Positions 25,763-35,286 are shown, counted from the first letter of the stretch. The stretch is DNA of 64,000 bases from Sinanaerobacter sp. ZZT-01 (GCF_035621135.1 NZ_CP141728.1:2542001-2606000), one strand, 5' to 3'. Notes: generated by a model not told the origin, from the letters alone. Numbers and translations: made by a program.

Positions 25763-26560
25763 ATGAAATTATTTATTAGTGCAGATATGGAAGGCGTAGC
25801 TGGAGTAACTAATTGGTGTGAGACTCAATATGGAGGGCAGGGATATGAAGAAGCATGCCATCAAATGACTTCAGAAGTTGCAGCTGCATGCAGAGCTGCG
25901 ATAGAGCTTGGGTATGAAGTGGTTATCAAAGACGGACATGAAAATGCTTTAAATATTAAGCAGACGATGCTGCCAAAGGGAGTACAGTTGATTAGAGGCT
26001 GGATGTCATCACCTGCATCCATGATGGCGGGACTAGATGATAGTTTTGATGCAGTTGCTTATATAGGCTATCATTCTCCGCAGGGAAGCGATACGAGTCC
26101 TTTGGCTCACACGATCCGGCACGATTTATTTCACTGGATTAAAATTAACGGAGAGTTGACTTCAGAGTTTTCGTTAAATGCCCTTTGGGCAGCCGCGAAT
26201 AAAGTACCGTCTGTATTTCTTTCAGGAGATAACGGAATGTGTGAGATTGCGAAAAAAAATTACCCTGGTATTGTTACAGTAGCAACCAAAACAGGGATTG
26301 GAAATGCTACTTGGAATATTCATCCAGAAGAAGCGGTTGAAAGAATTGAAGAGGGTGTGCAGGCCGGATTAAAAGCGGGGGTCGCGTTGATCCCGATAAA
26401 AGATGAATATAAGATGGAAATTCATTTTAAGGATCATCAACATGCAAGGAGTGCATCTTGGTATCCGGGAGCCTTTCAAATGGATTGCAATACCGTGATA
26501 TATACAGCGAAAACCCCAGAAGAATTAATGATTGCACGCATCTTCATGACAGGAATTTAG
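25763..26560 (+). CDS. M55 family D-aminopeptidase (DppA-like)
   Basis: A 265-residue zinc aminopeptidase of family M55. Conserved blocks: MKLFISADMEGVAG (metal ligands), KDGHENALNI, GYHSPQGSDTSPLAHT, and FLSGDNGMCEIAKK. Bacillus DppA releases D-alanine from D-Ala peptides and is thought to help recycle cell-wall peptides. The gene stands alone with a CGGAGGAAAG ribosome binding site. Substrate not tested. Confidence 0.92.
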   Translation: MKLFISADMEGVAGVTNWCETQYGGQGYEEACHQMTSEVAAACRAAIELGYEVVIKDGHENALNIKQTMLPKGVQLIRGWMSSPASMMAGLDDSFDAVAYIGYHSPQGSDTSPLAHTIRHDLFHWIKINGELTSEFSLNALWAAANKVPSVFLSGDNGMCEIAKKNYPGIVTVATKTGIGNATWNIHPEEAVERIEEGVQAGLKAGVALIPIKDEYKMEIHFKDHQHARSASWYPGAFQMDCNTVIYTAKTPEELMIARIFMTGI

Positions 26561-26711
26561 ATAATGAAATTTATAAAAATATGATAATCCTATAATAGAA
26601 GAAGTTCAGCCGAATAATTTTGGTAAACTCTATAACTTTATTGGTTTCATATCGTGTCAAAAATGTTAAAAAACGAAGTACTGCCAATAATGACAGTGTG
26701 AAGAAAATGGG

Positions 26712-26750
26712 AGAGTGCAGTGTCCCTATATAATCAGTTAGCTGCACTCT
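26712..26750. terminator. Hairpin, probable terminator for the minus-strand small gene
   Basis: A 9-bp stem, AGAGTGCAG/CTGCACTCT, with a 21-nt loop. In the minus direction it lies 58 bp after the zinc-ribbon gene and is followed by CCCATTTTC, a weak U tract. The remaining gap from 26561 shows no other feature. Confidence 0.45.
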
Positions 26751-26807
26751 ACTATGACCGCTTCCAAAAAATAAATCGGTTGGGGAACCAAATACGAGAA
26801 GTTTCGG

Positions 26808-26957
26808 TCAAAAATTAGCTTTAACGAATTCTAGACAACGGAAGCAAATTTTGTGCCCTTTAAATTGAGCATCGGTAGTTTCACTGCCGCATAAGGTGCA
26901 AGTTTTTTGTTTTGATACATGCTTGACACGATGTGTTAAACTTTTTTCATTTTGCAT
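26808..26957 (-). CDS. Small zinc-ribbon protein, 49 residues, unknown function
   Basis: A short reading frame with two CxxC pairs 15 residues apart (CTLCG and ICFRCLEF), which is the pattern of a zinc ribbon, after a basic N-terminal segment (HRVKHVSKQK). An AAAGG ribosome binding site lies 10 nt before the ATG, and a hairpin follows the stop. It is too small for usual gene callers. The complete four-cysteine pattern, with the hydrophobic spacing expected for a knuckle, makes a chance frame unlikely. Role unknown; such proteins bind nucleic acids or partner proteins. Confidence 0.7.
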   Translation of the reverse strand: MQNEKSLTHRVKHVSKQKTCTLCGSETTDAQFKGHKICFRCLEFVKANF

Positions 26958-27101
26958 TTCTATAAACCTTTCTGTGACTCCAATTAGTATTTTTTATTTT
27001 TTGGAAGCTATCTTTATAATAAGTTCATAAAAATCAAAAATCAACAATTTTTTACATTTATGTAATAATTAATCATTTTAGTGTTATGAAGTAACAAGAT
27101 A

Positions 27102-27130
27102 TTGACACTGACAGAAAAAATCAATAAGAT
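27102..27130 (+). promoter_or_regulatory. Promoter of the LtaS-like gene
   Basis: TTGACA and TAAGAT at 17-bp spacing, 48 bp before the GTG start. Confidence 0.6.
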
Positions 27131-27177
27131 ATATATGTATCAATATGATATAAAACCGTAAAATCGGAGGAAAATAA

Positions 27178-28995
27178 GTGAAAGATAACGAAAATCAAAA
27201 CATAACATGGGAGAAATTTCGTAAATCAAGATATGTAAAAGTTATTTTATCGATTATCCTGATTACAATTTTAATAAGCTCTTCATCTTTCAGCACAGTA
27301 AGTAAATCGATTACAAACCAAGAGTTCTTTTCTTATCATGTGAAAGATATCATCAATTATTTTTTTGGAGGCACGGATGTTGTTTTAGCAAATAGTCAAA
27401 ATTTTGCTTATGAGAAATCAATTGACGATGGGCCGCTCTATGGTGTGGCAAAAGGCAGGAATTTGATTGTGATTCAGGTGGAATCTTTTCAAAATTTTTT
27501 AATTGGAAGAGAATACAACGGAGTTGAGGTCACACCTAATCTGAATAAGCTGATTGAAAACGACAGCATTTATTTTGACAATTATTATATGCAGGTCGCT
27601 ATGGGGAATACTTCGGATGCAGAATTTGCAACGAATAATTCCTTGTATGGAGCGATAGAATATTGCACATACGCCCTTTATGATAACAATCACTATCGCG
27701 GTCTGCCGATTCTATTGGATGAGAAAGGGTATGACGTAGCAGCTTTTCATGGATATAAAAAAGAATTTTGGAACCGTTGCGGAGCTTATTCTGCTTTGGG
27801 GTTTAAGAAGTTTTATAGTGAAAAAGACTATGATTATGATGATGTGGTTGGCTTTGGAATTCGTGACGACGACTTTTTCCGCCAGTCGATTGCTTACATG
27901 CAAAAAATGAGGCAGCCATTTTATTCTTTTTTGATTACTTTGAGCAACCATCATCCATTTCCGCTCCCGGATGGAGAAGAGCCGATTCCTGCTAAAAAGG
28001 GGGATGAGGGGACACTTGTATATAATTATTTAAACAGTGCGCGTTTTACGGACAAATGTATTGGAGAATTTATTGAAGGACTGAAAGAGAGTGGTCTTTA
28101 CGATGACTCGGTCATTGCGATTTACGGAGATCATTTTGGATTAACGGCAAGTGATCCGGATATTCAAAAATCTATGAAAAAATTGCTGGGTAAAAAATAT
28201 GATGTGGATGAAATGGCAAGGATTCCGCTTATCATCCATATTCCGGGTGAAGATGTGACGCAGACAATCAGCATTTCAGGAGGGCAGCTAGATTTTCTTC
28301 CAACGATTGCTTATTTAATGGGATTTGAGTCCTTAGATACCTTATACTTAGGGCAGAATCTTATGACTGCGAAAAGCGGATTTGTTACAGAGGGTATTTA
28401 TTTTCCGAAAGGTTCCTTTGTAAAGGATGATGTTTTTTATGTTATGTCTAAGGACGGTGTTTTTGAGAATGGACGTGCATGGAATATAAAAACGGGAAAT
28501 AAAGTGGATATAGAGGATTTCCGAATTGATTCTCTTAGAGCGGAACAATTGATTGTGCGTTCTCAATCCTATTTGAAAAATGATACGATAGGCCAAATGC
28601 TAGGAAAACTGAAAAAACCTTCTTCTGTGAATGACCCAAGCTCGATCAATAAGCCGACAGAAGGAGTGAATGTCACAGATCCACCGGAAAAAGCAACGAC
28701 TATGCCTGAGCAAGTAGAACCGATTATGCCTGACCAGACGGAAGAGGAAGAGGAAGAAGAAAATGAAATAGAAGAGCCTTCTGATCAGGAGGGGATGATT
28801 GATGAAGAAGGGGACGATTCTGAGGAAATTATTATTGGGCCGAATGGTTTGCCGGAAGGGTTAGATCCATCGTTGGAGTTTCAGGATAAAAACTCTCAAG
28901 ACAACGGAGCTGAGCCAATTGTTCCGAGTTCTTCCAATGAGCAGACAGATGATTCATTACACGAAGATGTGAGCGACCCAATAGAAACTGAATAA
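27178..28995 (+). CDS. LTA synthase-like sulfatase-fold enzyme with single membrane anchor and acidic tail
   Basis: A 605-residue protein of the LtaS/alkaline phosphatase superfamily. The catalytic residues of lipoteichoic acid synthases are all visible: the metal glutamate in VIQVESFQ (near 102), the nucleophile threonine in GNTSDAEF (near 144), and the DH pair in YGDHFG (near 318), with spacing close to that of S. aureus LtaS. It probably transfers or cleaves a phosphoglycerol-type group outside the cell. Unlike LtaS, which has five membrane helices, it has only one (about residues 22-40). The last 150 residues are a low-complexity Pro/Glu/Asp tail. The start is GTG, 7 nt after CGGAGG, and the upstream frame is closed by stops, so the short N-terminus is not a start-calling artefact. 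Confidence 0.88.
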   Translation: MKDNENQNITWEKFRKSRYVKVILSIILITILISSSSFSTVSKSITNQEFFSYHVKDIINYFFGGTDVVLANSQNFAYEKSIDDGPLYGVAKGRNLIVIQVESFQNFLIGREYNGVEVTPNLNKLIENDSIYFDNYYMQVAMGNTSDAEFATNNSLYGAIEYCTYALYDNNHYRGLPILLDEKGYDVAAFHGYKKEFWNRCGAYSALGFKKFYSEKDYDYDDVVGFGIRDDDFFRQSIAYMQKMRQPFYSFLITLSNHHPFPLPDGEEPIPAKKGDEGTLVYNYLNSARFTDKCIGEFIEGLKESGLYDDSVIAIYGDHFGLTASDPDIQKSMKKLLGKKYDVDEMARIPLIIHIPGEDVTQTISISGGQLDFLPTIAYLMGFESLDTLYLGQNLMTAKSGFVTEGIYFPKGSFVKDDVFYVMSKDGVFENGRAWNIKTGNKVDIEDFRIDSLRAEQLIVRSQSYLKNDTIGQMLGKLKKPSSVNDPSSINKPTEGVNVTDPPEKATTMPEQVEPIMPDQTEEEEEEENEIEEPSDQEGMIDEEGDDSEEIIIGPNGLPEGLDPSLEFQDKNSQDNGAEPIVPSSSNEQTDDSLHEDVSDPIETE

Positions 28996-29034
28996 AAAAA
29001 CAATGGATTCTCGATCGAGGGTCCATTGTTTTTT
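28996..29034. terminator. Bidirectional terminator between the LtaS-like gene and rqcH
   Basis: AAAAACAATGGA pairs with TCCATTGTTTTT; A and T runs on the two sides allow it to act on both converging genes. Confidence 0.85.
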
Positions 29035-29043
29035 ATTTACATT

Positions 29044-30768
29044 TTAAGAATTTAGATCTTTAGGGGTTACATAAATTGTATGATTATCTGTAAAAATTAC
29101 CATACCGGGCTTTGCGCCGGATGGTTTCTTTACAAATTTTATTTTCGTATAGTCAACCGGCACATTTTCTGATTGTCTAGCTTTACTGTAATAGGCAGCG
29201 AGAGCGGAGGCTTCTAGTATAGCTGTTTCTGTAATTTCTTTTCCTTCTGTAAACACAATAACGTGCGAGCCTGGAATGTCTTTGGTATGAAACCAATAAT
29301 CTTTGCGATCCGCTAATTTTAAGGTCAGATAATCATTTTCTTTATTATTTCTGCCGACTGATATGCGAAATCCATCGCTTGAAATATAGGAATATGGCAT
29401 TGGTTTTTTCTTTTTTTCTCTTTCGTTCTTTTTCCTCTTTTTTAAATAATTTCCTTCTATTAATTCTTGTAAAATTTCTTCAATTTCTTCAAAAGAAATT
29501 GCATTCCGTATATAGGTCAGAACGGATTCCAAATACTGAATATCTGTATCTGTTTCTTCAAGCTGTATGTTTTTTTCACGAATGGCTGTCTTGGCTTTAC
29601 CGTATTTTTTATAATAGCGCTGTGCATTCTTTGAAATGGTAAAACGAGGATCAAGTGGAATGCTTAGCGATTGATTATCATAGTAATTAAGAACTGTGGC
29701 TTTTTCAGCGCCATTTTCAATGGCGTGTAGATTTGCAGTCAATAATTCACCATACAAACGATAAATATCGGCATTCTCTGCTTTTAAGATATCATCGCAA
29801 AGCCGCTGTTTTTTTAGATAAAGCTTGTCGAGCTGAGTGTTAACGGTTCGTTCAAGATCAGAAGATTTTTGACGAACACGATTAGAAGAAGCTTTATGTG
29901 AATAGTAATAAGATATTGCCTGACTAACATCTTCAAAAGACTTACTTTCCATTGTTTCTTGTAATGCTGAGATCGGAAAAATGTGAAAGTCTTGTACTCC
30001 GTCCTGATTGAAATATACAACTGGCGTAATCTTTCCGCTCTCTTGCATTTTGCTTAAGGATTGAAATACAGGAGCCAGATCTTTTACTGTAAGGTTTTCA
30101 GCTGTTATATCATCTGAGGCGCCGGCACGATAACAGATTTCTTCAGAAAGTGCTGGACTGATACCTTGAATATGATTCATTAAATGTTTTGGCATTTTCG
30201 TACTGCGGTGCTGCAAAATAGCAGATAATTCTGACTCTGTAAGCGTGTAGGCACATATTTTATCTTGGGAAGGTGGATATACATATAATTGTCCCGGGAG
30301 AATTTGACGATAACGGCTCACATCAATGGATACACGTTTGATACTGTCGATAATCCGATTGGAATTTAGATTTAGGAGAATGATATTACTATGCTTCCCC
30401 ATAATTTCGATAATCAGTTTTTTATTTACAGAAAAACCTAGCTCATCTAAGGTATCCACGGATATTTCAATAATACGTTCAGAATCTTTTTGTTTTATCG
30501 ATGCAATGCGTCCTCCTTGCAGGTGCTTGCGCAGAAGCATGCAAAAACCAGAAGGAGTCGTCGGGTTATTGGAGGAGTCATCTATAAAGTGGATTCGGGG
30601 GTGACTGCTGTTTGAGGACAGATATAATTTATATTTGTTCTTTCTAGAATGAATATGAAATAATAACTCATCCGCTTCCGGTTGATAAATTTTTTCGATT
30701 TTTGCACCATTTAAGGTCTGATCCAATTGGCGAGCGACTGCGCCCGTAACGAAACCATCAAAGCTCAT
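29044..30768 (-). CDS. rqcH: Ribosome quality control protein RqcH (NFACT family)
   Basis: A 574-residue NFACT protein that binds obstructed 50S subunits and adds C-terminal alanine tails. The N-terminal NFACT-N domain starts MSFDGFVTGAVARQL; a coiled coil lies in the middle (about 285-430), and the C-terminal NFACT-R domain (DUF814) is marked by YWFHTKDIPGSHVIV. Length fits RqcH. An AAGGAG ribosome binding site precedes it. It converges with the LtaS-like gene and diverges from the yicC operon. Confidence 0.94.
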   Translation of the reverse strand: MSFDGFVTGAVARQLDQTLNGAKIEKIYQPEADELLFHIHSRKNKYKLYLSSNSSHPRIHFIDDSSNNPTTPSGFCMLLRKHLQGGRIASIKQKDSERIIEISVDTLDELGFSVNKKLIIEIMGKHSNIILLNLNSNRIIDSIKRVSIDVSRYRQILPGQLYVYPPSQDKICAYTLTESELSAILQHRSTKMPKHLMNHIQGISPALSEEICYRAGASDDITAENLTVKDLAPVFQSLSKMQESGKITPVVYFNQDGVQDFHIFPISALQETMESKSFEDVSQAISYYYSHKASSNRVRQKSSDLERTVNTQLDKLYLKKQRLCDDILKAENADIYRLYGELLTANLHAIENGAEKATVLNYYDNQSLSIPLDPRFTISKNAQRYYKKYGKAKTAIREKNIQLEETDTDIQYLESVLTYIRNAISFEEIEEILQELIEGNYLKKRKKNEREKKKKPMPYSYISSDGFRISVGRNNKENDYLTLKLADRKDYWFHTKDIPGSHVIVFTEGKEITETAILEASALAAYYSKARQSENVPVDYTKIKFVKKPSGAKPGMVIFTDNHTIYVTPKDLNS

Positions 30769-30907
30769 ATAATAAACTCCTTATAGATTATTTTTATAGT
30801 AAGTAGTATAATATACAATGATAACATGAATTTTAAGAAAACGGTAGTTGAATTACGTGGAGTTTTAAAGCAGAATACAGAAGATTATGTAAGAAGGGTA
30901 GGCTTTT

Positions 30908-31792
30908 ATGATAAAAAGTATGACAGGCTTTGGAAGAAGTGAATACACGGACGGAAAAAGGAACATAATTGTAGAGATAAAGTCAGTAAATCATCGTTAT
31001 TGTGATGTGACAATAAAAATGCCGCGTCGTTATTCTTTTGTAGAAGAACGATTGAAGGCAATTGTAAAAAACATAGCAAGACGTGGTAAGATTGATGTTT
31101 CCATTATGGTGGAAAATATAACTGAAAATGATACAACTGTAAAGTTGAATGCTTTGATGGCAAAGCAGTATTATGATAATTTGAATGAATTAAAAAATGA
31201 TTTTAAAGTGGCAGGTGAGATCACACTGCAATTTTTGGCAACCTTGCCGGATGTTATGAAGACAGTTCCTCATTTAGAAGATGAAGAGGAGCTTTTAAAA
31301 AGCTTATCCATTCCCGTGGAAGAAGCAGCAAAGCGATTGAATGAAATGCGGGTTATCGAAGGGAAGAAGCTTTCGGAAGATATTGAAAAAAGAGGTGATT
31401 CCATCCGAGAAATGGTAAAAGGTATAGAAGTGCGTTCACCGGAGGTAACCGTAGCCTACACGGAAAAATTAAGAGACAGAATTAAGGAATTGGTAGGAAA
31501 TAATGTGACGATTCCAGAGGACCGTATTTTGCTGGAAGCAGCGATCTTTGCCGATAAATGCAGTGTGACGGAAGAAGTGGTTCGTCTAGACAGCCATATA
31601 CAGCAGCTAAAAAGTATTTTATCAAAAAGTAATCAGCCAGATGGAAAAAAGTTAGATTTCTTAGTGCAAGAGATGAATAGAGAAGCGAATACAATCGGTT
31701 CTAAGGCAAATGATATTCAGATAACTAATGTGGTACTGGATATAAAGAGTGAAATCGAAAAAATTCGTGAACAAGTGCAAAATATTGAATGA
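30908..31792 (+). CDS. YicC/YloC family endoribonuclease
   Basis: A 294-residue protein with the YicC N-terminal domain (MIKSMTGFGRSEY, IEIKSVNHRYCD) and the DUF1732 C-terminal domain (FLVQEMNREANTIGSKAND). Family members are endoribonucleases. Position before gmk and rpoZ is as in Bacillus yloC; remA, often between, is not present. Confidence 0.94.
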   Translation: MIKSMTGFGRSEYTDGKRNIIVEIKSVNHRYCDVTIKMPRRYSFVEERLKAIVKNIARRGKIDVSIMVENITENDTTVKLNALMAKQYYDNLNELKNDFKVAGEITLQFLATLPDVMKTVPHLEDEEELLKSLSIPVEEAAKRLNEMRVIEGKKLSEDIEKRGDSIREMVKGIEVRSPEVTVAYTEKLRDRIKELVGNNVTIPEDRILLEAAIFADKCSVTEEVVRLDSHIQQLKSILSKSNQPDGKKLDFLVQEMNREANTIGSKANDIQITNVVLDIKSEIEKIREQVQNIE

Positions 31793-31882
31793 TTTTAGAT
31801 GTTTTACTTGCAAAAAGAAAAAAAATGGAGTATTCTATAGATTCATATGAAATAGTAGTGAATTGAATAGAGAGGAAAATCC

Positions 31883-32491
31883 ATGGGTAAAGGTTTGTTG
31901 TTTGTTGTTTCCGGTCCTTCCGGTGCGGGAAAAGGGACGATTTGCAAAAGTTTATTAGATGAAATTGATATAGATTTATCCGTATCAATGACCACAAGAA
32001 ATCCACGTCCCGGTGAGATTGAGGGCGTCAATTATTATTTTGTTTCTCAAAAGGAATTTGATAACATAAAAAAAGAAGATGGCTTGCTGGAATATGCATA
32101 TGTTTATGGCAATTATTATGGAACACCGAAAAAGATGGTGATGGATAAATTAGAACAGGGAAGGGATGTTATTTTAGAAATTGATATTCAGGGAGCCCTC
32201 AAAATCCGAGACACGTATCCAAAAGGTATTTTTGTATTTATTTTACCGCCATCTATGAAAGAGCTCCGAAAAAGGATAACGGGAAGAGGCTCTGAAACGG
32301 AAGCTTCCATTAATATGCGATTAGGAGAGGCTTTAAAGGAAGTGTCTTACATTGACAAGTATGATTATTGCGTAATTAATAATGAAGTTGCGGAAGCAGT
32401 AGAACGTGTTGCATGTATTATGAAAGCAGAGCATTCTCGTGTTTCTCAAGACATTTATCAGATAATTGAACGATATAAGGAGGAAATTTAA
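31883..32491 (+). CDS. gmk: Guanylate kinase
   Basis: A 202-residue enzyme phosphorylating GMP to GDP. P-loop SGPSGAGKGT near residue 9; GMP-binding block SVSMTTRNPRPGE and VNYYFVS; EIDIQGAL is conserved. The rpoZ ATG follows immediately after the stop codon. Confidence 0.97.
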   Translation: MGKGLLFVVSGPSGAGKGTICKSLLDEIDIDLSVSMTTRNPRPGEIEGVNYYFVSQKEFDNIKKEDGLLEYAYVYGNYYGTPKKMVMDKLEQGRDVILEIDIQGALKIRDTYPKGIFVFILPPSMKELRKRITGRGSETEASINMRLGEALKEVSYIDKYDYCVINNEVAEAVERVACIMKAEHSRVSQDIYQIIERYKEEI

Positions 32492-32686
32492 ATGCTTTAT
32501 CCATCAATTAATGAAATTAAGAAAAAGGCGGATAGCCGTTATACTTTGGTAGTCATGGCCGCAAAGCGTGCGCGTGATCTGATTGACGGAAAACCAAAGT
32601 TGACCCAGATCGAAGTAGAAAAGCCGGTATCAATTGCTGCAAATGAAATAGCAGAGGATTTGATTACCTATAACAGAGATAAATAG
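32492..32686 (+). CDS. rpoZ: DNA-directed RNA polymerase subunit omega
   Basis: A 64-residue omega subunit with the conserved block SRYTLVVMAAKRARDL. It follows gmk directly, as in most Firmicutes, with AAGGAGG inside the gmk end. Confidence 0.95.
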   Translation: MLYPSINEIKKKADSRYTLVVMAAKRARDLIDGKPKLTQIEVEKPVSIAANEIAEDLITYNRDK

Positions 32687-32697
32687 GCAAGATTTAG

Positions 32698-32732
32698 AAG
32701 GCATTTTAATTTTAGGTTAAAGTGTCTTTTTT
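32698..32732 (+). terminator. Terminator after rpoZ
   Basis: AAGGCATTTTAA pairs with TTAAAGTGTCTT (two G-U pairs) followed by T residues. Confidence 0.7.
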
Positions 32733-32795
32733 AGTATTAAAAAACCTTTCTTTTCTGTTTACTTAAAATCTATAAAAAATAAATCAATTCATCGC

Positions 32796-32824
32796 TTTAC
32801 AATTTTAGCGTGATAAAGTATAAT
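32796..32824 (+). promoter_or_regulatory. Promoter of the amino acid ABC transporter operon
   Basis: TTTACA and consensus TATAAT at 17-bp spacing, 56 bp before the first gene. Confidence 0.7.
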
Positions 32825-32879
32825 GAATATATGAATTCAAGAAAATGAAATTTATAATGATTTAGGAGGAAAAGATAAA

Positions 32880-33731
32880 ATGAAAAGATGGAGTTGGATA
32901 TTGGTATTAGTGTTGCTTATTGGTGTGTTTGCAACTGGATGTGGTAAGAAAGGAAATTCCAATGAAGTAACGGTTGATGATACATCTTTGACAGATGTTC
33001 AAGCAAAAGGAACTTTGGTAATTGGATGTGATGATGAATTTCCACCGATGGGCTTTCGTAATGAAAGTGGCGAAGTAACTGGATTTGATATTGAATTAGC
33101 CAAACTTGTAGCCGAAAAATTGGATGTAGAAGCAGTTGTACAACCGATCGACTGGAAGACAAAGGAAATGTCATTGGAATCAAATAAAATTGATGTGATT
33201 TGGAATGGGTATACTATTGACAAGGAGCGGAATGGTAAAGTAGAGTATACTAAGCCGTACTTAAATAATCAGCAGGTGATTGTTGTAAAAGCAGATTCTA
33301 AAATCAATACAAAAGCAGATTTAGCTGATAAAATCGTGGGCGTTCAAGCAAACAGTTCTGGATTAAAGGCGATTAAAAAAGATAAAGAATTCGAAAGTAC
33401 TTTAGCAGAATTAAAAGAGTATGATACTTATCCGCAGGCACTTTTGGACTTAACAGGAAGAACGGACGCCGTTGTAATTGATAAGATTTTAATCGGTTAT
33501 GTCATGACGCAGGAACCAGATACTTACCGTATTTTAGATGAAACAATGGGTGATGAATACTATGGAATTGGATGCCGTAAGAGCGGTGTTGCTTTACGTG
33601 TAGCAATTGATGATGCACTGGATGAATTGATGAATGACGGAAGCATTGAAGCCCTTTCCACTAAATGGTTTGGATCAAACATTGTAATTCGTGACGTTGA
33701 GAAGTTAACAGATGAAGATTTAGTAGAATAA
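32880..33731 (+). CDS. Amino acid ABC transporter substrate-binding lipoprotein
   Basis: A 283-residue solute-binding protein of the polar amino acid (SBP family 3) type. It begins with a lipoprotein signal peptide ending in the lipobox FATGC, so Cys21 is lipidated. Typical blocks: LVIGCDDEFPPMGFRNESGE, GFDIELAKLVAEKL, and DVIWNGYTI. The ligand is probably a polar or sulfur amino acid; it cannot be told apart here. It heads an operon with a permease and an ATPase. Confidence 0.93.
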   Translation: MKRWSWILVLVLLIGVFATGCGKKGNSNEVTVDDTSLTDVQAKGTLVIGCDDEFPPMGFRNESGEVTGFDIELAKLVAEKLDVEAVVQPIDWKTKEMSLESNKIDVIWNGYTIDKERNGKVEYTKPYLNNQQVIVVKADSKINTKADLADKIVGVQANSSGLKAIKKDKEFESTLAELKEYDTYPQALLDLTGRTDAVVIDKILIGYVMTQEPDTYRILDETMGDEYYGIGCRKSGVALRVAIDDALDELMNDGSIEALSTKWFGSNIVIRDVEKLTDEDLVE

Positions 33732-33749
33732 TATTTTGGAGAAGAATGC

Positions 33750-33784
33750 CAACTCGGGCTTTTTTAGAAGAGAAGCCTGAGTTG
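33750..33784 (+). other. Intercistronic stem-loop after the binding-protein gene
   Basis: CAACTCGGGCTT pairs with AAGCCTGAGTTG (one G-U pair) around an 11-nt loop. There is no T run. Such stems between binding-protein and permease genes usually stabilise the upstream message so more binding protein is made. Confidence 0.7.
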
Positions 33785-33808
33785 CGTTTGATTGTAGGAG
33801 GGTCTAGT

Positions 33809-34456
33809 TTGAGTACAGAAGTATTGTATCAGGTCGGAGGATTTATTTTAAGCGGAGCAGTAGTGGCAATTAAAGTTTACATAGCTACGATTCTTTTTTC
33901 TATTCCATTAGGGGTGCTTTGTGCGATGGGCAAGTTATCGAACTGTAAGCCGCTACTTTGGATTTTAGAAGGATATACATGGTTGTTTCGTGGAACACCT
34001 CTTCTTTTACAATTATTTTTTGTATATTTTGGTCTGCCGTATTATGGAATTGTTTTTTCGCCTTTCGTAGCCGCTTGTGTAACTTTCATAATAAACTATG
34101 CAGCATATTTTACAGAAATATTTCGTGCAGGCATTCAATCGATTGATTATGGTCAATATGAAGCGGCAAAAGCATTGGGAATGAATTATAATCAAACAAT
34201 GCGCAGGATTATTTTGCCTCAGGCATTAAAGCGGGTCGTGCCTCCAATGGGGAATGAAGCAGTTACCTTAATCAAGGATACAGCTCTTTGTTCAGCAATT
34301 ACCCTTCCTGAAATTTTAAAAAATACAAATTCTATGGTTACTACTTATTTTGAGATACGATGGTACTTCTTTGCAGCAGTTATTTATCTGTTCATTACAT
34401 TGGGAATCATACAACTGTTCAAGTATCTTGAAAAAAAGTTTTCTTATTATCGTTAG
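33809..34456 (+). CDS. Amino acid ABC transporter permease
   Basis: A 215-residue His/Glu/Gln/Arg-type permease with about five membrane helices and the EAA loop YEAAKALGMNYNQTMRRIILP. Start set at TTG 33809, 7 nt after GTAGGAGGG. An in-frame ATG at 33746 would place an extra 21 residues across the stem-loop and has no ribosome binding site. Confidence 0.92.
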   Translation: MSTEVLYQVGGFILSGAVVAIKVYIATILFSIPLGVLCAMGKLSNCKPLLWILEGYTWLFRGTPLLLQLFFVYFGLPYYGIVFSPFVAACVTFIINYAAYFTEIFRAGIQSIDYGQYEAAKALGMNYNQTMRRIILPQALKRVVPPMGNEAVTLIKDTALCSAITLPEILKNTNSMVTTYFEIRWYFFAAVIYLFITLGIIQLFKYLEKKFSYYR

Positions 34457-34465
34457 GAGGTAGTC

Positions 34466-35227
34466 ATGGAAGTCATTTCTGTACAAAATTTATATAAAAA
34501 ATTTAAAAACCTTGAGGTATTACAGGGGATTAATTTTTCGGTTAAAGAAGGAGAAATTGTATCCATCATCGGACCGTCCGGCTCTGGAAAAAGCACATTG
34601 TTGAGATGCCTAAATCATTTGGAAACGGCTGACCGTGGCAGCATAAGCTTTCATGGTACGTACATCGCAAAGGAAAATCCGAATACAAAAAAAGCAACTT
34701 ATATCAGCAATAAGGAAATTTTATCTGTGTGCAATAAATTAGGAATGGTGTTTCAGAATTTTAATCTCTTCCCTCACAAATCGGTGATTGAAAATCTGAT
34801 AGAAGCACCAATGATTGTAAACAACAAAAGCAGGGCAGAAGCAGAGGCAATTGCAGATAATTTACTGAAAAAGGTAGGTCTTTTACAAAAAAGAGAGTCT
34901 TATCCATTTGAACTCTCCGGCGGACAGAAACAGCGTGTTGCGATTGCGAGGGCACTGGCGATGGAACCTGAAATTATGTTGTTCGACGAACCAACTTCAG
35001 CTCTGGACCCTGAGCTGATCGGGGAGGTTCTGCAAGTCATTAAACAGCTTGCACGTGAGCGTATGACAATGGTTATTGTGACACATGAAATGAATTTTGC
35101 TCGTGAAATCTCAGATCGTGTTATTTTTATGGATTGCGGTAAGGTTGTTGCAGAAGGCACACCAGAGCAGGTTTTAGTGAATCCGGAACATGCGAGAATT
35201 AAAGCTTTTTTAAATTTAATAAAATAA
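34466..35227 (+). CDS. Amino acid ABC transporter ATP-binding protein
   Basis: A 253-residue ATPase (GlnQ type): GPSGSGKST (Walker A), [15 protein letters not shown] (signature), [14 protein letters not shown] (Walker B). AGGAGG lies 6 nt upstream of the ATG. Last gene of the transporter operon, before a terminator. Confidence 0.95.
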   Translation: MEVISVQNLYKKFKNLEVLQGINFSVKEGEIVSIIGPSGSGKSTLLRCLNHLETADRGSISFHGTYIAKENPNTKKATYISNKEILSVCNKLGMVFQNFNLFPHKSVIENLIEAPMIVNNKSRAEAEAIADNLLKKVGLLQKRESYPFELSGGQKQRVAIARALAMEPEIMLFDEPTSALDPELIGEVLQVIKQLARERMTMVIVTHEMNFAREISDRVIFMDCGKVVAEGTPEQVLVNPEHARIKAFLNLIK

Positions 35228-35240
35228 GAATTTTTAATGG

Positions 35241-35286
35241 TCTCTCTCCCGTTTATGCTGATAGCATGCGGCAGAGAGATTTTTTA
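35241..35286 (+). terminator. Terminator after the amino acid transporter operon
   Basis: A hairpin with outer TCTCTC/GAGAGA and inner CCG...CGG and ATGCT/AGCAT pairs, followed by TTTTTT. Confidence 0.8.
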
